64,000 bases of DNA from an uncultured Eubacteriales bacterium (GTDB lineage Bacteria; Bacillota; Clostridia; Oscillospirales; Oscillospiraceae). Positions 34,561-43,366 of this stretch are shown here, one piece after another. Both the position numbers and the translations under genes were made by a program. The notes beneath the pieces were generated by a model that did no database searches, had not been told where the DNA came from, and saw nothing but the letters and a program-made list of their open reading frames with translations. Position 1 is the stretch's first letter. The number at the start of each line of letters is the position of its first letter. The stretch covers positions 1-64,000 of the forward strand of contig URDG01000009.1 in assembly GCA_900546515.1 (NCBI GenBank), read 5' to 3'.

Positions 34561-34965
34561 ATGAATATAGCATTGATGGCACACGACAGAAAAAAAGAGC
34601 TGATGGTGCAATTCTGCATTGCCTACTGCGGCATACTCGCCGAGCACTCGCTCTGCGCGACCCATGTCACAGGCAAGCTCGTTTCGGAAGCTACGGGACT
34701 GCCGATCACGCTTTACCTTCATGCCGATCAGGGCGGCGCGCAGCAGATCGGCGCGCGCATATCCTTCAATGAGATAGACCTGGTGCTTTTCTTCTGCGAC
34801 CCGGTCAACCCCAAGGGCTTTGACGATATAAACAAGATAGAGCGTTTGTGCGACCAGTACCAGATACCGTTTGCGACAAATGCGGCCACAGCAGAGGTGC
34901 TCGTTCAGGGCCTTCGCCGCGGCGACCTTGACTGGCGCAACATTGTCAATCCCCAGAAGAGATAA
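34561..34965 (+). CDS. Methylglyoxal synthase-like protein with altered active site
   Basis: A 134-residue protein with the full MgsA fold: start IALMAHDRKKELM, middle TGKLVSEATGLPI, QQIGARISFNEIDLVLFF and end ATNAATAEVLV. The family makes methylglyoxal from dihydroxyacetone phosphate. His8 and Asp9 are kept. However, the Gly-Gly-Asp-Gln-Gln motif reads GGAQQ (Ala60 for catalytic Asp71 of the E. coli enzyme), and the Pro-His-x-Pro-Asp segment reads PKGFDDIN, so the His98 equivalent is Phe87. Loss or change of activity is expected; it may bind phosphate as a regulator. RBS GGAG is present. Confidence 0.85.
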   Translation: MNIALMAHDRKKELMVQFCIAYCGILAEHSLCATHVTGKLVSEATGLPITLYLHADQGGAQQIGARISFNEIDLVLFFCDPVNPKGFDDINKIERLCDQYQIPFATNAATAEVLVQGLRRGDLDWRNIVNPQKR

Positions 34966-34982
34966 ATCAGCTTAATACGTAC

Positions 34983-35017
34983 CAGCCCCCGTACAAAGGG
35001 GGCTGTATGCGATTTTT
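34983..35017 (+). terminator. Hairpin before hisS
   Basis: An 8-bp GC stem CAGCCCCC/GGGGGCTG is followed after 8 nt by TTTTT. It probably terminates the mgsA-like transcript. It lacks T-box features. Confidence 0.6.
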
Positions 35018-35045
35018 GAGATAAGACCGAAAGGAATTTTGAAAT

Positions 35046-36401
35046 ATGGCAAAGGTTTCACCGCGCACGCTCTCCGGCTTTATGGAGCTCATGCCGAGAG
35101 AGCAGATGAAAATGGAGCGCATGATGGAGGTGCTCCGGCACAGCTACTCCTCATATGGCTTTACCCCGCTTGACACCCCTGTCATCGAATCGGCGGAGGT
35201 GCTGCTCGCCAAGGGCGGCGGAGAGACGGAAAAGCAGATATACCGCTTCACCAAGGGTGACAGCGATCTTGCGCTGCGCTTTGACCTGACCGTGCCGCTG
35301 GCAAAGTATGTCGCGGCGCATTATTCCGAGCTCAGCTTCCCGTTCCGCCGCTACCAGATAGGCAAGGTCTACCGCGGAGAGCGCGCGCAGAGGGGCCGCT
35401 TCAGAGAATTCTATCAAGCCGATATAGATATAATCGGAGACGGAAAGCTCGACATTATAAACGAGGCGGAGATCCCGGCCATCATATACGACACTTTCAC
35501 GGCGCTCGGACTGAAAAAATTCAGGATCCGCGTCAACAACCGCAGGATACTCAACGGCTTTTATGCAATGAACGGCATGAGCGAGCGCGCCGGGGACATC
35601 ATGCGCACGGTCGACAAAATAGATAAGATCGGCGCGGAAAAGGTGCGCCAGCTCCTTATCGACGAGGTGAAAATGCTGCCGTGCAAGGCGGAAAACGTGC
35701 TCGACTTCATGGCGATAAAGGGGACGAACGCCGAGGTCATAGAGGCGCTCGAGCGCTACCGCGGAATGGACCCGACCTTTGACCAGGGACTGGACGAGCT
35801 GATAACCGTGACAAAGTATCTCGCGGCATTCGGCGTACCGGAGGAGAATTTCGAGATAGACCTCACCATAGCCCGCGGGCTTGACTACTACACCGGCACC
35901 GTATACGAGACCGAGATGACCGAGCACCCGGAGATCGGTTCCGTCTGCTCCGGCGGACGCTATGACAATCTTGCGGAGTATTATACGGACAGGCAGCTGC
36001 CCGGCGTTGGCATCTCGATAGGACTTACGAGGCTGTTTTACGTGCTGGGCGAGCAGGGGCTGCTCTCAGACGAATTTGTGAGCGCGCCGTGCGACGCGCT
36101 CGTGCTTCCGATGACGGACGATCTGAGCTTTGCGATCTCCGCCGCGGCGCAGCTCCGCGCTTCCGGCATACGCACGCAGCTGTACAGCGAAAAGAAAAAA
36201 TTCAAGGCCAAGATGAGCTATGCCGGCAAGCTCGGCGTACCCTATGTGGTTTTCGTCGGCGAGGATGAGATAAACGAGGGCGTGCTGTCCGTCAAGGACA
36301 TGACCACCGGCGAGCAGCGCAAGCTCAGCGCCGGAGATGCGGCCGCCGTCATAGGGGACGGACTCAAAGAGCGCGGCGCGCATCCGATAATCGTTGATTA
36401 A
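35046..36401 (+). CDS. hisS: Histidyl-tRNA synthetase
   Basis: A 451-residue class II synthetase. Motif 1 lies near TPVIESAEVL and motif 2 is YRGERAQRGRFREFYQADID. The histidine-binding ARGLDYYTGTVYET (HisA signature) and motif 3 GVGISIGLTRLFYVL follow, with a C-terminal anticodon-binding domain (about 345-440). Start ATG with AAAGGAATTT upstream. It pairs with aspS 30 bp downstream, the common Firmicute hisS-aspS order. Full length and intact. Confidence 0.97.
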   Translation: MAKVSPRTLSGFMELMPREQMKMERMMEVLRHSYSSYGFTPLDTPVIESAEVLLAKGGGETEKQIYRFTKGDSDLALRFDLTVPLAKYVAAHYSELSFPFRRYQIGKVYRGERAQRGRFREFYQADIDIIGDGKLDIINEAEIPAIIYDTFTALGLKKFRIRVNNRRILNGFYAMNGMSERAGDIMRTVDKIDKIGAEKVRQLLIDEVKMLPCKAENVLDFMAIKGTNAEVIEALERYRGMDPTFDQGLDELITVTKYLAAFGVPEENFEIDLTIARGLDYYTGTVYETEMTEHPEIGSVCSGGRYDNLAEYYTDRQLPGVGISIGLTRLFYVLGEQGLLSDEFVSAPCDALVLPMTDDLSFAISAAAQLRASGIRTQLYSEKKKFKAKMSYAGKLGVPYVVFVGEDEINEGVLSVKDMTTGEQRKLSAGDAAAVIGDGLKERGAHPIIVD

Positions 36402-36431
36402 GCAAATTTGAGATAGAAGAGAGGGAAATAT

Positions 36432-38216
36432 ATGTTTCAATCCCGTACACATACCTGCAATGAGCTGAGGATCAGCGATGCAGGCAAAAAGGTAAAGCTC
36501 GTGGGCTGGATGGAGAATGTCCGCGAGGTAGGCAGCAATTTTGCATTCGTCGTTCTGCGCGACTTTTACGGCACGACTCAGGTAGTCGTTGAGAGCGAGG
36601 ACATGATGAAGATCGTCAAGTCCATCAATAAGGAATCCACGATTTCCGTAGAGGGCGTCGTGCGTGAGCGCGCAAGCAAAAACCCCAAGCTCGACACCGG
36701 CGACATCGAGGTCGTCCCCGACAGGATAGAGGTACTCGGTAAGTGCCGCTACAATGAGCTGCCCTTTGAAATAAACCGCAGCCGCGAGGCCGATGAGACG
36801 ACCCGTCTCAAATACCGCTATCTCGACCTGAGAAACCCCGCAGTGAAGAAGAACATCATCCTCCGCTGCAACGTCATCTCCGCCCTGCGTCAGGCAATGA
36901 CGGAGCACGGCTTTCTTGAGATAACCACGCCCATACTCACTGCCTCTTCACCGGAGGGCGCGCGCGACTATCTCGTCCCCGCGAGAAAGCACCCCGGCAA
37001 GTTCTACGCTCTGCCGCAGGCGCCGCAGCAGTTCAAGCAGCTGCTGATGACCTCCGGCTTTGACCGTTACTTCCAGATAGCGCCGTGTTTCCGCGATGAG
37101 GACGCGCGCGGCGACCGCTCCCCCGGCGAGTTCTACCAGCTGGACATGGAGATGGCTTTCGCCACGCAGGAGGATGTTTTTGCAGTGCTCGAGGACGTGC
37201 TGCCCCCGATCTTTGCAAAGTTCGGCACCTATAACGTTGCGTCCACAGCGCCGTTCAAGCGCATCGGTTATGTTGAGTCGATGGAGCGCTACGGCTGCGA
37301 TAAGCCTGACCTGCGCATAGATCTGCATGTGGACGATATAACCGCGCTGACACGCGGCACCGAGTTCGGCCCGTTCAATGAAGAAAACTGCGTCGTCAAG
37401 GCGATCGTAGTGTCCGACTGCGCGCTGACGAGAAAGCATATAGACAAGCTCTGCACCGACGTCGAGGTGCAGGCGGGCGCAAAGCCCTACTGGTTCAAGG
37501 TGGACGAGAACGGTCAGCTTGTCGGCGGCGTTGCGAAGTTCCTCGCCGGACGCAGCGGCGAGCTTACCGAAGCGCTTGGCCTCAGGCCCAACACCCTTGT
37601 CGGCGTTACGACCGGCAAGAAGGAACAGGCGCAGAAGACTGCGGGCGTCATGCTCAAGATGCTCGGCGCGGCATGCCCCAACCATATGGACAGGGAGCGC
37701 TATGAGTTCTGCTGGATCGTTGACTTCCCGATGTATGAGATCGGCGAGGAATCCGGCGAGCTTGAGTTCTGCCATAACCCGTTCTCCATGCCCGCAGGCG
37801 GCCTTGATGTGCTGCTGAAGGCGGAGCGCGGCGAGATAGATCCGCTCACCATCACTGCCGATCAGTATGACCTCGTGTGCAACGGCGTTGAGCTCAGCTC
37901 CGGCGCTGTGCGTAACCATGACCCTGAGATCATGGTGAAGGCCTTTGAAATGGTCCGCCTTGGCGAAGATGACGTGAAGAAGAAGTTCCCCGCAATGTAC
38001 AACGCCTTCTGCTACGGCGCTCCTCCTCATGCCGGTATCGCCCCGGGCGTCGACCGTATGGTCATGCTGCTTGCAGGCGAGGACAGCATACGGGAGATCA
38101 TTCCGTTCCCGATGAACAAGAACGCGGCCGACGTAATGATGGGCGCGCCGTCCACCGTGGAGCAGAAGCAGCTTGACGAGCTGCACATCGCACTCGTCGG
38201 CGAGCTGGAAGAGTAA
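36432..38216 (+). CDS. aspS: Aspartyl-tRNA synthetase
   Basis: A 594-residue bacterial-type AspRS. The N-terminal OB anticodon domain (about 1-110, KLVGWMENVREVGSNFAFVVLRD), the class II core (motif 2 CFRDEDARGDRSPGEFYQLD), the bacterial GAD insertion (about 300-410) and motif 3 GIAPGVDRMVMLLAG are all present. It acylates tRNA-Asp; whether it also charges tRNA-Asn cannot be decided here. Start ATG with GAGAGGGAAAT upstream. Confidence 0.97.
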   Translation: MFQSRTHTCNELRISDAGKKVKLVGWMENVREVGSNFAFVVLRDFYGTTQVVVESEDMMKIVKSINKESTISVEGVVRERASKNPKLDTGDIEVVPDRIEVLGKCRYNELPFEINRSREADETTRLKYRYLDLRNPAVKKNIILRCNVISALRQAMTEHGFLEITTPILTASSPEGARDYLVPARKHPGKFYALPQAPQQFKQLLMTSGFDRYFQIAPCFRDEDARGDRSPGEFYQLDMEMAFATQEDVFAVLEDVLPPIFAKFGTYNVASTAPFKRIGYVESMERYGCDKPDLRIDLHVDDITALTRGTEFGPFNEENCVVKAIVVSDCALTRKHIDKLCTDVEVQAGAKPYWFKVDENGQLVGGVAKFLAGRSGELTEALGLRPNTLVGVTTGKKEQAQKTAGVMLKMLGAACPNHMDRERYEFCWIVDFPMYEIGEESGELEFCHNPFSMPAGGLDVLLKAERGEIDPLTITADQYDLVCNGVELSSGAVRNHDPEIMVKAFEMVRLGEDDVKKKFPAMYNAFCYGAPPHAGIAPGVDRMVMLLAGEDSIREIIPFPMNKNAADVMMGAPSTVEQKQLDELHIALVGELEE

Positions 38217-38226
38217 ATCCTATATT

Positions 38227-38264
38227 AAAAAGCCGTCAGCATGAAGCTGTGCTGACGGCTTTTC
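38227..38264 (+). terminator. Terminator of hisS-aspS
   Basis: Stem AGCCGTCAGC/GCTGACGGCT flanked by AAAA and TTTT, 10-nt loop. Confidence 0.85.
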
Positions 38265-38282
38265 TGCAAAGGAGAGATGCCA

Positions 38283-39800
38283 ATGTTTTCCTCTGTGAAG
38301 AGCTTCGGCGTGACGGGCGTCGGCGGCTATGAGGTATTGCTTGAGGTATACATATCCAACGGCCTGCCTGCGTTTGACATCGTCGGTCTGCCGGATGCGG
38401 CGGTGAAGGAGTCGCGGGAGCGCGTGCGCGCCGCGATCAAGAATAACGGCTTCAAGTTTCCTGTCAGCCGCATGACCGTGAACCTCGCTCCGGCGGACAA
38501 AAAGAAGGCAGGCACGGTGTACGATCTGCCGATGCTCATAGGCATAGTCTCGGCCGCGGGCGAGCTGCCCGCACCGAAGGATGACTGCGCGTTCATCGGG
38601 GAGCTGTCGCTGACGGGGGAGCTGAGGGGCGTGGCAGGCGTACTGCCGATGGCCATAGCGGCGCAGAGGAGCGGGATAAAAAAGTTCTTTGTCCCGGCGG
38701 ACAACGCCGCAGAGGCCGCATTTGCCGACGGCATAGAGGTCTATCCCGTGAAGACTGTCGCACAGCTGGCAGCGTATCTGCGCGGGGAAGAGAGCATTGA
38801 GCCTGCAAGTGCGCCGGACACCTACAGCGAGAGGGAGGCCCTGCCCGACTTTGCCGATGTGAAAGGGCAGGAAAACGTCCGCCGCGCGCTTGAGATCGCG
38901 GCGGCAGGCGGACACAATATACTCATTGTCGGCCCTCCGGGCGCAGGCAAGTCGATGATGGCGAAGCGCCTGCCGGGAATTCTGCCGGACATGAGCCGTC
39001 AGGAGATGATAGAGTCGACGGAGATACACTCCGTCGCCGGACTCACGAGCCGGACGCATCCGGTAGTCTCCGTGCGCCCGTTCCGCGCGCCGCATCATAC
39101 GGTATCTGCGGCGGGGCTGTCGGGCGGAGGCACGGTGCCGCGGCCTGGGGAGATAAGCCTTGCGCATAACGGCGTCCTGTTTCTCGACGAGCTGCCGGAG
39201 TTCCGCAGCGATGTGCTGGAGGTCCTGCGTCAGCCGCTGGAGGACGGGAAGGTCACGGTCTCGCGCGTCTCAGGCACTGTCACGTTCCCGAGCCGCTTCA
39301 TGCTCGTGTGTGCGATGAATCCGTGCAAGTGCGGCTGGTATGGGCATCCCTCCGGCCGCTGCCGCTGCACGGCCAACGACGTGCGGCGCTATCACAGCCG
39401 CATATCCGGGCCGCTGCTGGACAGGATAGACCTCATCGTCGAGGTTCCGGCGCTGGAATATGAAGAGCTGAAAAGAAAGGCGCCGAGTGAGAGCTCGGCC
39501 GAGATAAAAAAGCGCGTGGACGCCGCAAGGCAGATACAGCGCAGGCGCTTCGGCGGCGACGGCGCGATGTGCAACGCGCATATTGAAAGCCGCATGCTGC
39601 GCGAGGTGTGCGCCGTGAGCGATGAGGGCGAAGAGCTGATGCATCAGGCATTTGACAGCATGCACCTCTCCGCGCGCAGCTATGACCGTATACTCCGTGT
39701 CGCGCGCACTATAGCCGATCTCGCCGGGAGCGGGAGCATAGAGAGCGAGCATATCGCCGAGGCGATACAGTACCGCACCTACAACTTCACGGAAGCGTGA
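38283..39800 (+). CDS. YifB/ComM-like Mg-chelatase-type AAA ATPase
   Basis: A 505-residue protein. An N-terminal Lon-C-like (ChlI) domain (about 20-140) precedes a Mg-chelatase-type AAA+ module with Walker A VGPPGAGKSMMAKRLP and Walker B GVLFLDELPEF, then a C-terminal helical Mg-chelatase domain. ComM helicases drive branch migration during uptake of transforming DNA, and this is the likely role. The Cys cluster MNPCKCGWYGHPSGRCRC is conserved. The ATG at 38283 has better spacing to GGAGAG than the one at 38277. Confidence 0.93.
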   Translation: MFSSVKSFGVTGVGGYEVLLEVYISNGLPAFDIVGLPDAAVKESRERVRAAIKNNGFKFPVSRMTVNLAPADKKKAGTVYDLPMLIGIVSAAGELPAPKDDCAFIGELSLTGELRGVAGVLPMAIAAQRSGIKKFFVPADNAAEAAFADGIEVYPVKTVAQLAAYLRGEESIEPASAPDTYSEREALPDFADVKGQENVRRALEIAAAGGHNILIVGPPGAGKSMMAKRLPGILPDMSRQEMIESTEIHSVAGLTSRTHPVVSVRPFRAPHHTVSAAGLSGGGTVPRPGEISLAHNGVLFLDELPEFRSDVLEVLRQPLEDGKVTVSRVSGTVTFPSRFMLVCAMNPCKCGWYGHPSGRCRCTANDVRRYHSRISGPLLDRIDLIVEVPALEYEELKRKAPSESSAEIKKRVDAARQIQRRRFGGDGAMCNAHIESRMLREVCAVSDEGEELMHQAFDSMHLSARSYDRILRVARTIADLAGSGSIESEHIAEAIQYRTYNFTEA

Positions 39801-39808
39801 GAGACCGG

Positions 39809-39862
39809 AATGCCGGATAATAACGGCCGGAAATTTCCCGGCTGTTATTATCCGGCATTGTT
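39809..39862 (+). terminator. Long-stem terminator of comM-like gene
   Basis: An imperfect 20-bp stem beginning AATGCCGGATAATAAC with GTTATTATCCGGCATT, followed by GTTC. The T-run is poor but the stem is long. Confidence 0.7.
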
Positions 39863-39880
39863 CATAATGGAAATTTTCTG

Positions 39881-39909
39881 TTGACAGCTTCGGCTGTCTG
39901 TTGTATAAT
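39881..39909 (+). promoter_or_regulatory. Promoter of GntR-ABC operon with palindrome
   Basis: A consensus TTGACA (39881-39886), 17 bp, TATAAT (39904-39909). A perfect palindrome GACAGCTTCGGCTGTC (39883-39898) lies from inside the -35 across the spacer and is a likely repressor site. An ACTAATCAAACTAAT direct repeat lies just downstream. Confidence 0.75.
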
Positions 39910-39960
39910 CCGAACTGTACTAATCAAACTAATACGGTAAACACAAGCGGAGGTGAAACG

Positions 39961-40329
39961 GTGATAAACATCAATTTCCGTGACCCCAGGCCGATATACG
40001 AGCAGGTGAGGGACAATTTCCGCGCCCTTATCATATCCGGGGCGCTCCCGCCGGACTATAAAATGCCGTCCGTGCGCGAGCTTGCCGCGAAGCTGGCGAT
40101 AAACCCGAACACGATACAGCGTGCATACAGAGAGCTTGAGTCGGAAGGCTATATCGTCTCGGTGCCGGGAAAGGGCAGCTTTGTCAGTCTGAATGAAGCG
40201 GCGATGAAACGGCACATAAAGGAGCTTGAGGACGAGTTTTCCGGTCTTGTGCAGGAGCTGAAGGCTCTAGGCGTGGGTGAGGACAGGCTCACGGAGATCA
40301 TAAAAGGAGGCGGAGAGAATAATGATTGA
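39961..40329 (+). CDS. GntR-family regulator, YtrA type
   Basis: A 122-residue regulator. The winged helix (about 8-75: RPIYEQVRDNFRALIISG, then MPSVRELAAKLAINPNTIQRAY) is followed by a short helical tail without an effector domain, as in the YtrA subfamily. YtrA proteins repress adjacent ABC transporter operons, and here the ATPase gene overlaps the stop by 8 bp. The GTG start at 39961 has GGAGGTGAAAC upstream. Confidence 0.93.
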   Translation: MININFRDPRPIYEQVRDNFRALIISGALPPDYKMPSVRELAAKLAINPNTIQRAYRELESEGYIVSVPGKGSFVSLNEAAMKRHIKELEDEFSGLVQELKALGVGEDRLTEIIKGGGENND

Positions 40330-41215
40330 AGTAAGGGAACTCGTGAAGAGCTTTGACGGCTTCCGCGCGCTCGACGGACTGAACATGAATGTGCCGAAGG
40401 GCGCGGTGTACGGCCTTGTCGGGCCGAACGGCGCGGGCAAATCCACGGCGATCCGCCATATGGCGGGCATTTACCGGCAGGACTCGGGCGAGGTGCTGAT
40501 AGACGGCGAGCCGGTATATGAAAACCCGGAGCTTAAAGGACGCATTGCCTATATACCGGACGAAATATTTTACTTCACGCAGGCGCGTATAAAGGATATG
40601 GCGGTTTTCTACAGCGGCGTATATCCGCGCTTCTCAATGGAACGCTTTGAAAAGCTTGGCGCGGCCTTCGGGCTGGACGCCAACAGAACCATGCGCAAGC
40701 TCAGCAAGGGCATGCAGAAGCAGGCTGCGTTCTGGCTGGCTCTCGCACAATGCCCGGACATCGTGATACTCGACGAACCGGTGGACGGACTCGATCCCGT
40801 GATGCGCAGGCAGGTGTGGGGGCTTCTGATGAGCGAGGTAGCAGAGAACGGCACGACGGTCGTCGTATCATCGCACAATCTCAGGGAGCTTGAGGATGTC
40901 TGCGACCATGTGGGTATAGTGAATCACGGGAAAATGACGACGGAGCGCTCGCTGAGCGAGCTTCAGGACAACATGGTCAAGGTACAGCTCGCGCTGCCCG
41001 ACGGCGGAAAGCTGCCCGAGGGGATAGAGGTGCTGCACAGCACGTCGACCGGGCGGCTGCAGCAGCTCATAGTACGGGGCAGGACCGAGGAACTGACGAA
41101 TATCATTGCCGCAGCAGATCCGCTTTTCATGGATTTCGTGCCGCTGACTCTCGAAGAGATATTCATATATGAGCTGGGAGGTGCTGACAGTGAAGCAAAA
41201 GACATCGTTATTTAA
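40322..41215 (+). CDS. ABC transporter ATP-binding protein
   Basis: A 297-residue ATPase. Walker A is GPNGAGKSTAIRH, the signature is the degenerate LSKGMQKQAAFWLALAQ in place of LSGGQ, and Walker B is DIVILDEPVDGLDP. A ~80-residue C-terminal extension (about 215-297) is typical of YtrB/ABC-2 exporters with GntR partners. It overlaps both neighbours and is translationally coupled to the permease. Confidence 0.92.
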   Translation: MIEVRELVKSFDGFRALDGLNMNVPKGAVYGLVGPNGAGKSTAIRHMAGIYRQDSGEVLIDGEPVYENPELKGRIAYIPDEIFYFTQARIKDMAVFYSGVYPRFSMERFEKLGAAFGLDANRTMRKLSKGMQKQAAFWLALAQCPDIVILDEPVDGLDPVMRRQVWGLLMSEVAENGTTVVVSSHNLRELEDVCDHVGIVNHGKMTTERSLSELQDNMVKVQLALPDGGKLPEGIEVLHSTSTGRLQQLIVRGRTEELTNIIAAADPLFMDFVPLTLEEIFIYELGGADSEAKDIVI

Positions 41216-43178
41216 CTGGGGGCTGTGCCGCGGCTATCTGAAACGCTGCTGGCCGCTGTGGACAACATATTTTGCGGTGCTGCTGCTTGAACTGCCGGCG
41301 CAGCTGCCGGAGTATCTGAGAAAAGCGGCGGACGGAGACGTATGGCGTGTAAATGCGGTGAGCATGCATATACTCAGCGCGGGCAGGGGCGCGGTGCTTC
41401 TGTCGGCAGTATTCGGCGCGGCAGCGGCGATGGCCATGTTCGCCTACCTTTACAATAATCGTGCGTGCAGCATGGTGAATGCGCTTCCGATACGCCGGGA
41501 GACGGCATTCGCCACGGCGTTTCTGACCGGGATCGTGCCGATGCTGACGGCGGACGTGCTTACGGCGGCCATAGCTGCGGCAATAGTGAGCGGAAACGCC
41601 GCTGCGGCCGGCAAAATATGGACGTTCCTGGCCTTCGCGGTAATGGGCAACATTGCATTTTACGGCTTTGCGGTGTTTTGCGCGATGCTCACGGGAAATC
41701 TTGCGGTCATGCCGTGCGTGTACCTTGTGCTCAACGGCGCGGTATATCTGGCGGAGGCGGCCGTGAGAACGGTGATGAGCTGCGTGATATACGGCTTCAG
41801 CAGCGCGGGAACATATTTTGAAAAGCTCTCGCCGCTGGTCGCAGTGATGGATGAAGCAAATCTGGGTATAGACTATGTGTACGGCCAGCTTGCGGACGGC
41901 AGCGACTGCCTGACGGGCGAGTTTGAAATACGCGGGCTCGGCCTCATGGGCGTTTACTGCGCGGCAGGGCTCGTTCTCACCGTGTGTGCGCTGCTGATCT
42001 ATAAAAAGCGCGGGATGGAGCATGCGGGCGACATCGTTGCCGTTCCGGTGCTCAAGCCGGTTTTCAAATACTGCCTGTCTTTCGGCTGCGCCCTGGTGCT
42101 TGCAGCTGCAGTGTACGAATGGCTCTTCAGCTACATAACGGGGCTGTGGGCTGCACTGCTGGTGCTGGCGATACTCATAGCGGGCGCATTCATCGGATAC
42201 TTCGGCGCGGAAATGCTCATACAGAAGGGGCTGCGCGTATTCAACCGCGGCTGGAAGGGCTTCGCCGTGACGGCTGCGATACTTGCGGTGATGCTGGCCT
42301 GCATGGAATTTGACCTGTCCGGATATGAGCGCTATGTGCCGGAGAACGGAGAGGTGGAGAGCGTCACGGTGTCCGGCTACAGCATCAACGGGACGACGCT
42401 GGCAGAGCCTGAGAATATCGCCGCGCTGACCGGCATACACAGGCAGATAATCTCGCATAAGGCCCAAAACGACGCGGATGCTGACGCGGGCGAGATATGG
42501 ATCAACTATAAGCTCAGGGATGGGAAGACCGTGAGCCGCATGTACAGGCTCAACCGCCAGCAGGATTATTCCGGAAGCGGCACGGATTTTGCGAGGCTTG
42601 TGGAATGCGTGAACTCCGCGGAGGGTGTACGCAGCCGCCTGCGGATAGAGGCGGATGACGGGTATGACATTGCACAGGCGGAGAATGTTCTATGGGGCAG
42701 CCTCGACTCGTTTTTCAACAATACCGGGAGCGAAATATATGCCGCCGCGACAAATGACAGTGGGAAGAGCTTCGACCTCACTCCGGCGCAGGCAATAGAG
42801 TTCTACAGGGAATGCATTCTGCCCGACGTGGAGGACAGCAGCATCGGAAAGATCTGGCTCGACTTCGATCTGGACAGCTATGACACGCTCAGCAATGTGA
42901 GCTTTTCCATAAGCTGCATTGATCCGCGCTCGAACGGAGGATATGCCCGGCGCATGAACTACTATCTGGATGTGACGATCCCGATGGACGCAGAGCGCTG
43001 CATGAAATGGATAACCGAAAACACGGACATTGTACCGGTCACGGCCGGCGAGGCGGACCCGGAGAGCCGGAAGTATGCCGAGGAAGAACGCGAAAGAACG
43101 GTGGCATCGGCCTCACGTTCAAGCTCTGCGGCGATCATCGGCGGAGCGGACGGCCCGACGGCGATATGGCTGAGCTGA
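41190..43178 (+). CDS. ABC-2-like permease with C-terminal GGADGPTAI motif
   Basis: A 662-residue polytopic protein. About ten hydrophobic segments lie in residues 20-370 (for example RGAVLLSAVFGAAAAMAMFAYL and ALLVLAILIAGAFIGYF), and a ~290-residue extracellular-like region follows. It is coupled to the ABC ATPase and GntR genes, so it is the membrane part of a YtrA-type exporter. The last residues IIGGADGPTAIWLS match the conserved internal motif of sodium-pumping decarboxylase beta subunits (IIGGADGPTAI). The GTG at 41190 is preferred because GGGAGGT precedes it. Confidence 0.82.
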   Translation: MKQKTSLFNWGLCRGYLKRCWPLWTTYFAVLLLELPAQLPEYLRKAADGDVWRVNAVSMHILSAGRGAVLLSAVFGAAAAMAMFAYLYNNRACSMVNALPIRRETAFATAFLTGIVPMLTADVLTAAIAAAIVSGNAAAAGKIWTFLAFAVMGNIAFYGFAVFCAMLTGNLAVMPCVYLVLNGAVYLAEAAVRTVMSCVIYGFSSAGTYFEKLSPLVAVMDEANLGIDYVYGQLADGSDCLTGEFEIRGLGLMGVYCAAGLVLTVCALLIYKKRGMEHAGDIVAVPVLKPVFKYCLSFGCALVLAAAVYEWLFSYITGLWAALLVLAILIAGAFIGYFGAEMLIQKGLRVFNRGWKGFAVTAAILAVMLACMEFDLSGYERYVPENGEVESVTVSGYSINGTTLAEPENIAALTGIHRQIISHKAQNDADADAGEIWINYKLRDGKTVSRMYRLNRQQDYSGSGTDFARLVECVNSAEGVRSRLRIEADDGYDIAQAENVLWGSLDSFFNNTGSEIYAAATNDSGKSFDLTPAQAIEFYRECILPDVEDSSIGKIWLDFDLDSYDTLSNVSFSISCIDPRSNGGYARRMNYYLDVTIPMDAERCMKWITENTDIVPVTAGEADPESRKYAEEERERTVASASRSSSAAIIGGADGPTAIWLS

Positions 43179-43196
43179 GGGAAGAAGATATGAACG

Positions 43197-43236
43197 CGCG
43201 GCCTGAAAAGCTTAAAACCTTTTCAGGCCGCGTTTA
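43197..43236 (+). terminator. Terminator of GntR-ABC operon
   Basis: A 14-bp perfect stem CGCGGCCTGAAAAG/CTTTTCAGGCCGCG, loop CTTAAAAC, then TTTA. A TTACAA/TATTAT promoter-like pair near 43280-43309 precedes htrA. Confidence 0.85.
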
Positions 43237-43366
43237 CAATTTGTATACGTCAGTTTATAAATTCTTGAGGTTTTGTTCATTACAAGGTCATAAATCCGCG
43301 TTATATTATGCTCGTAAAAACAAAGAGGGAACAAAAAGCCCTCCGCAAATAAAAGAAGGTAACATT

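Noticed and set aside
34966..35045. T-box leader before hisS
   Set aside because: The interval is only 80 nt and has a single GC hairpin; no specifier loop or T-box sequence is present.
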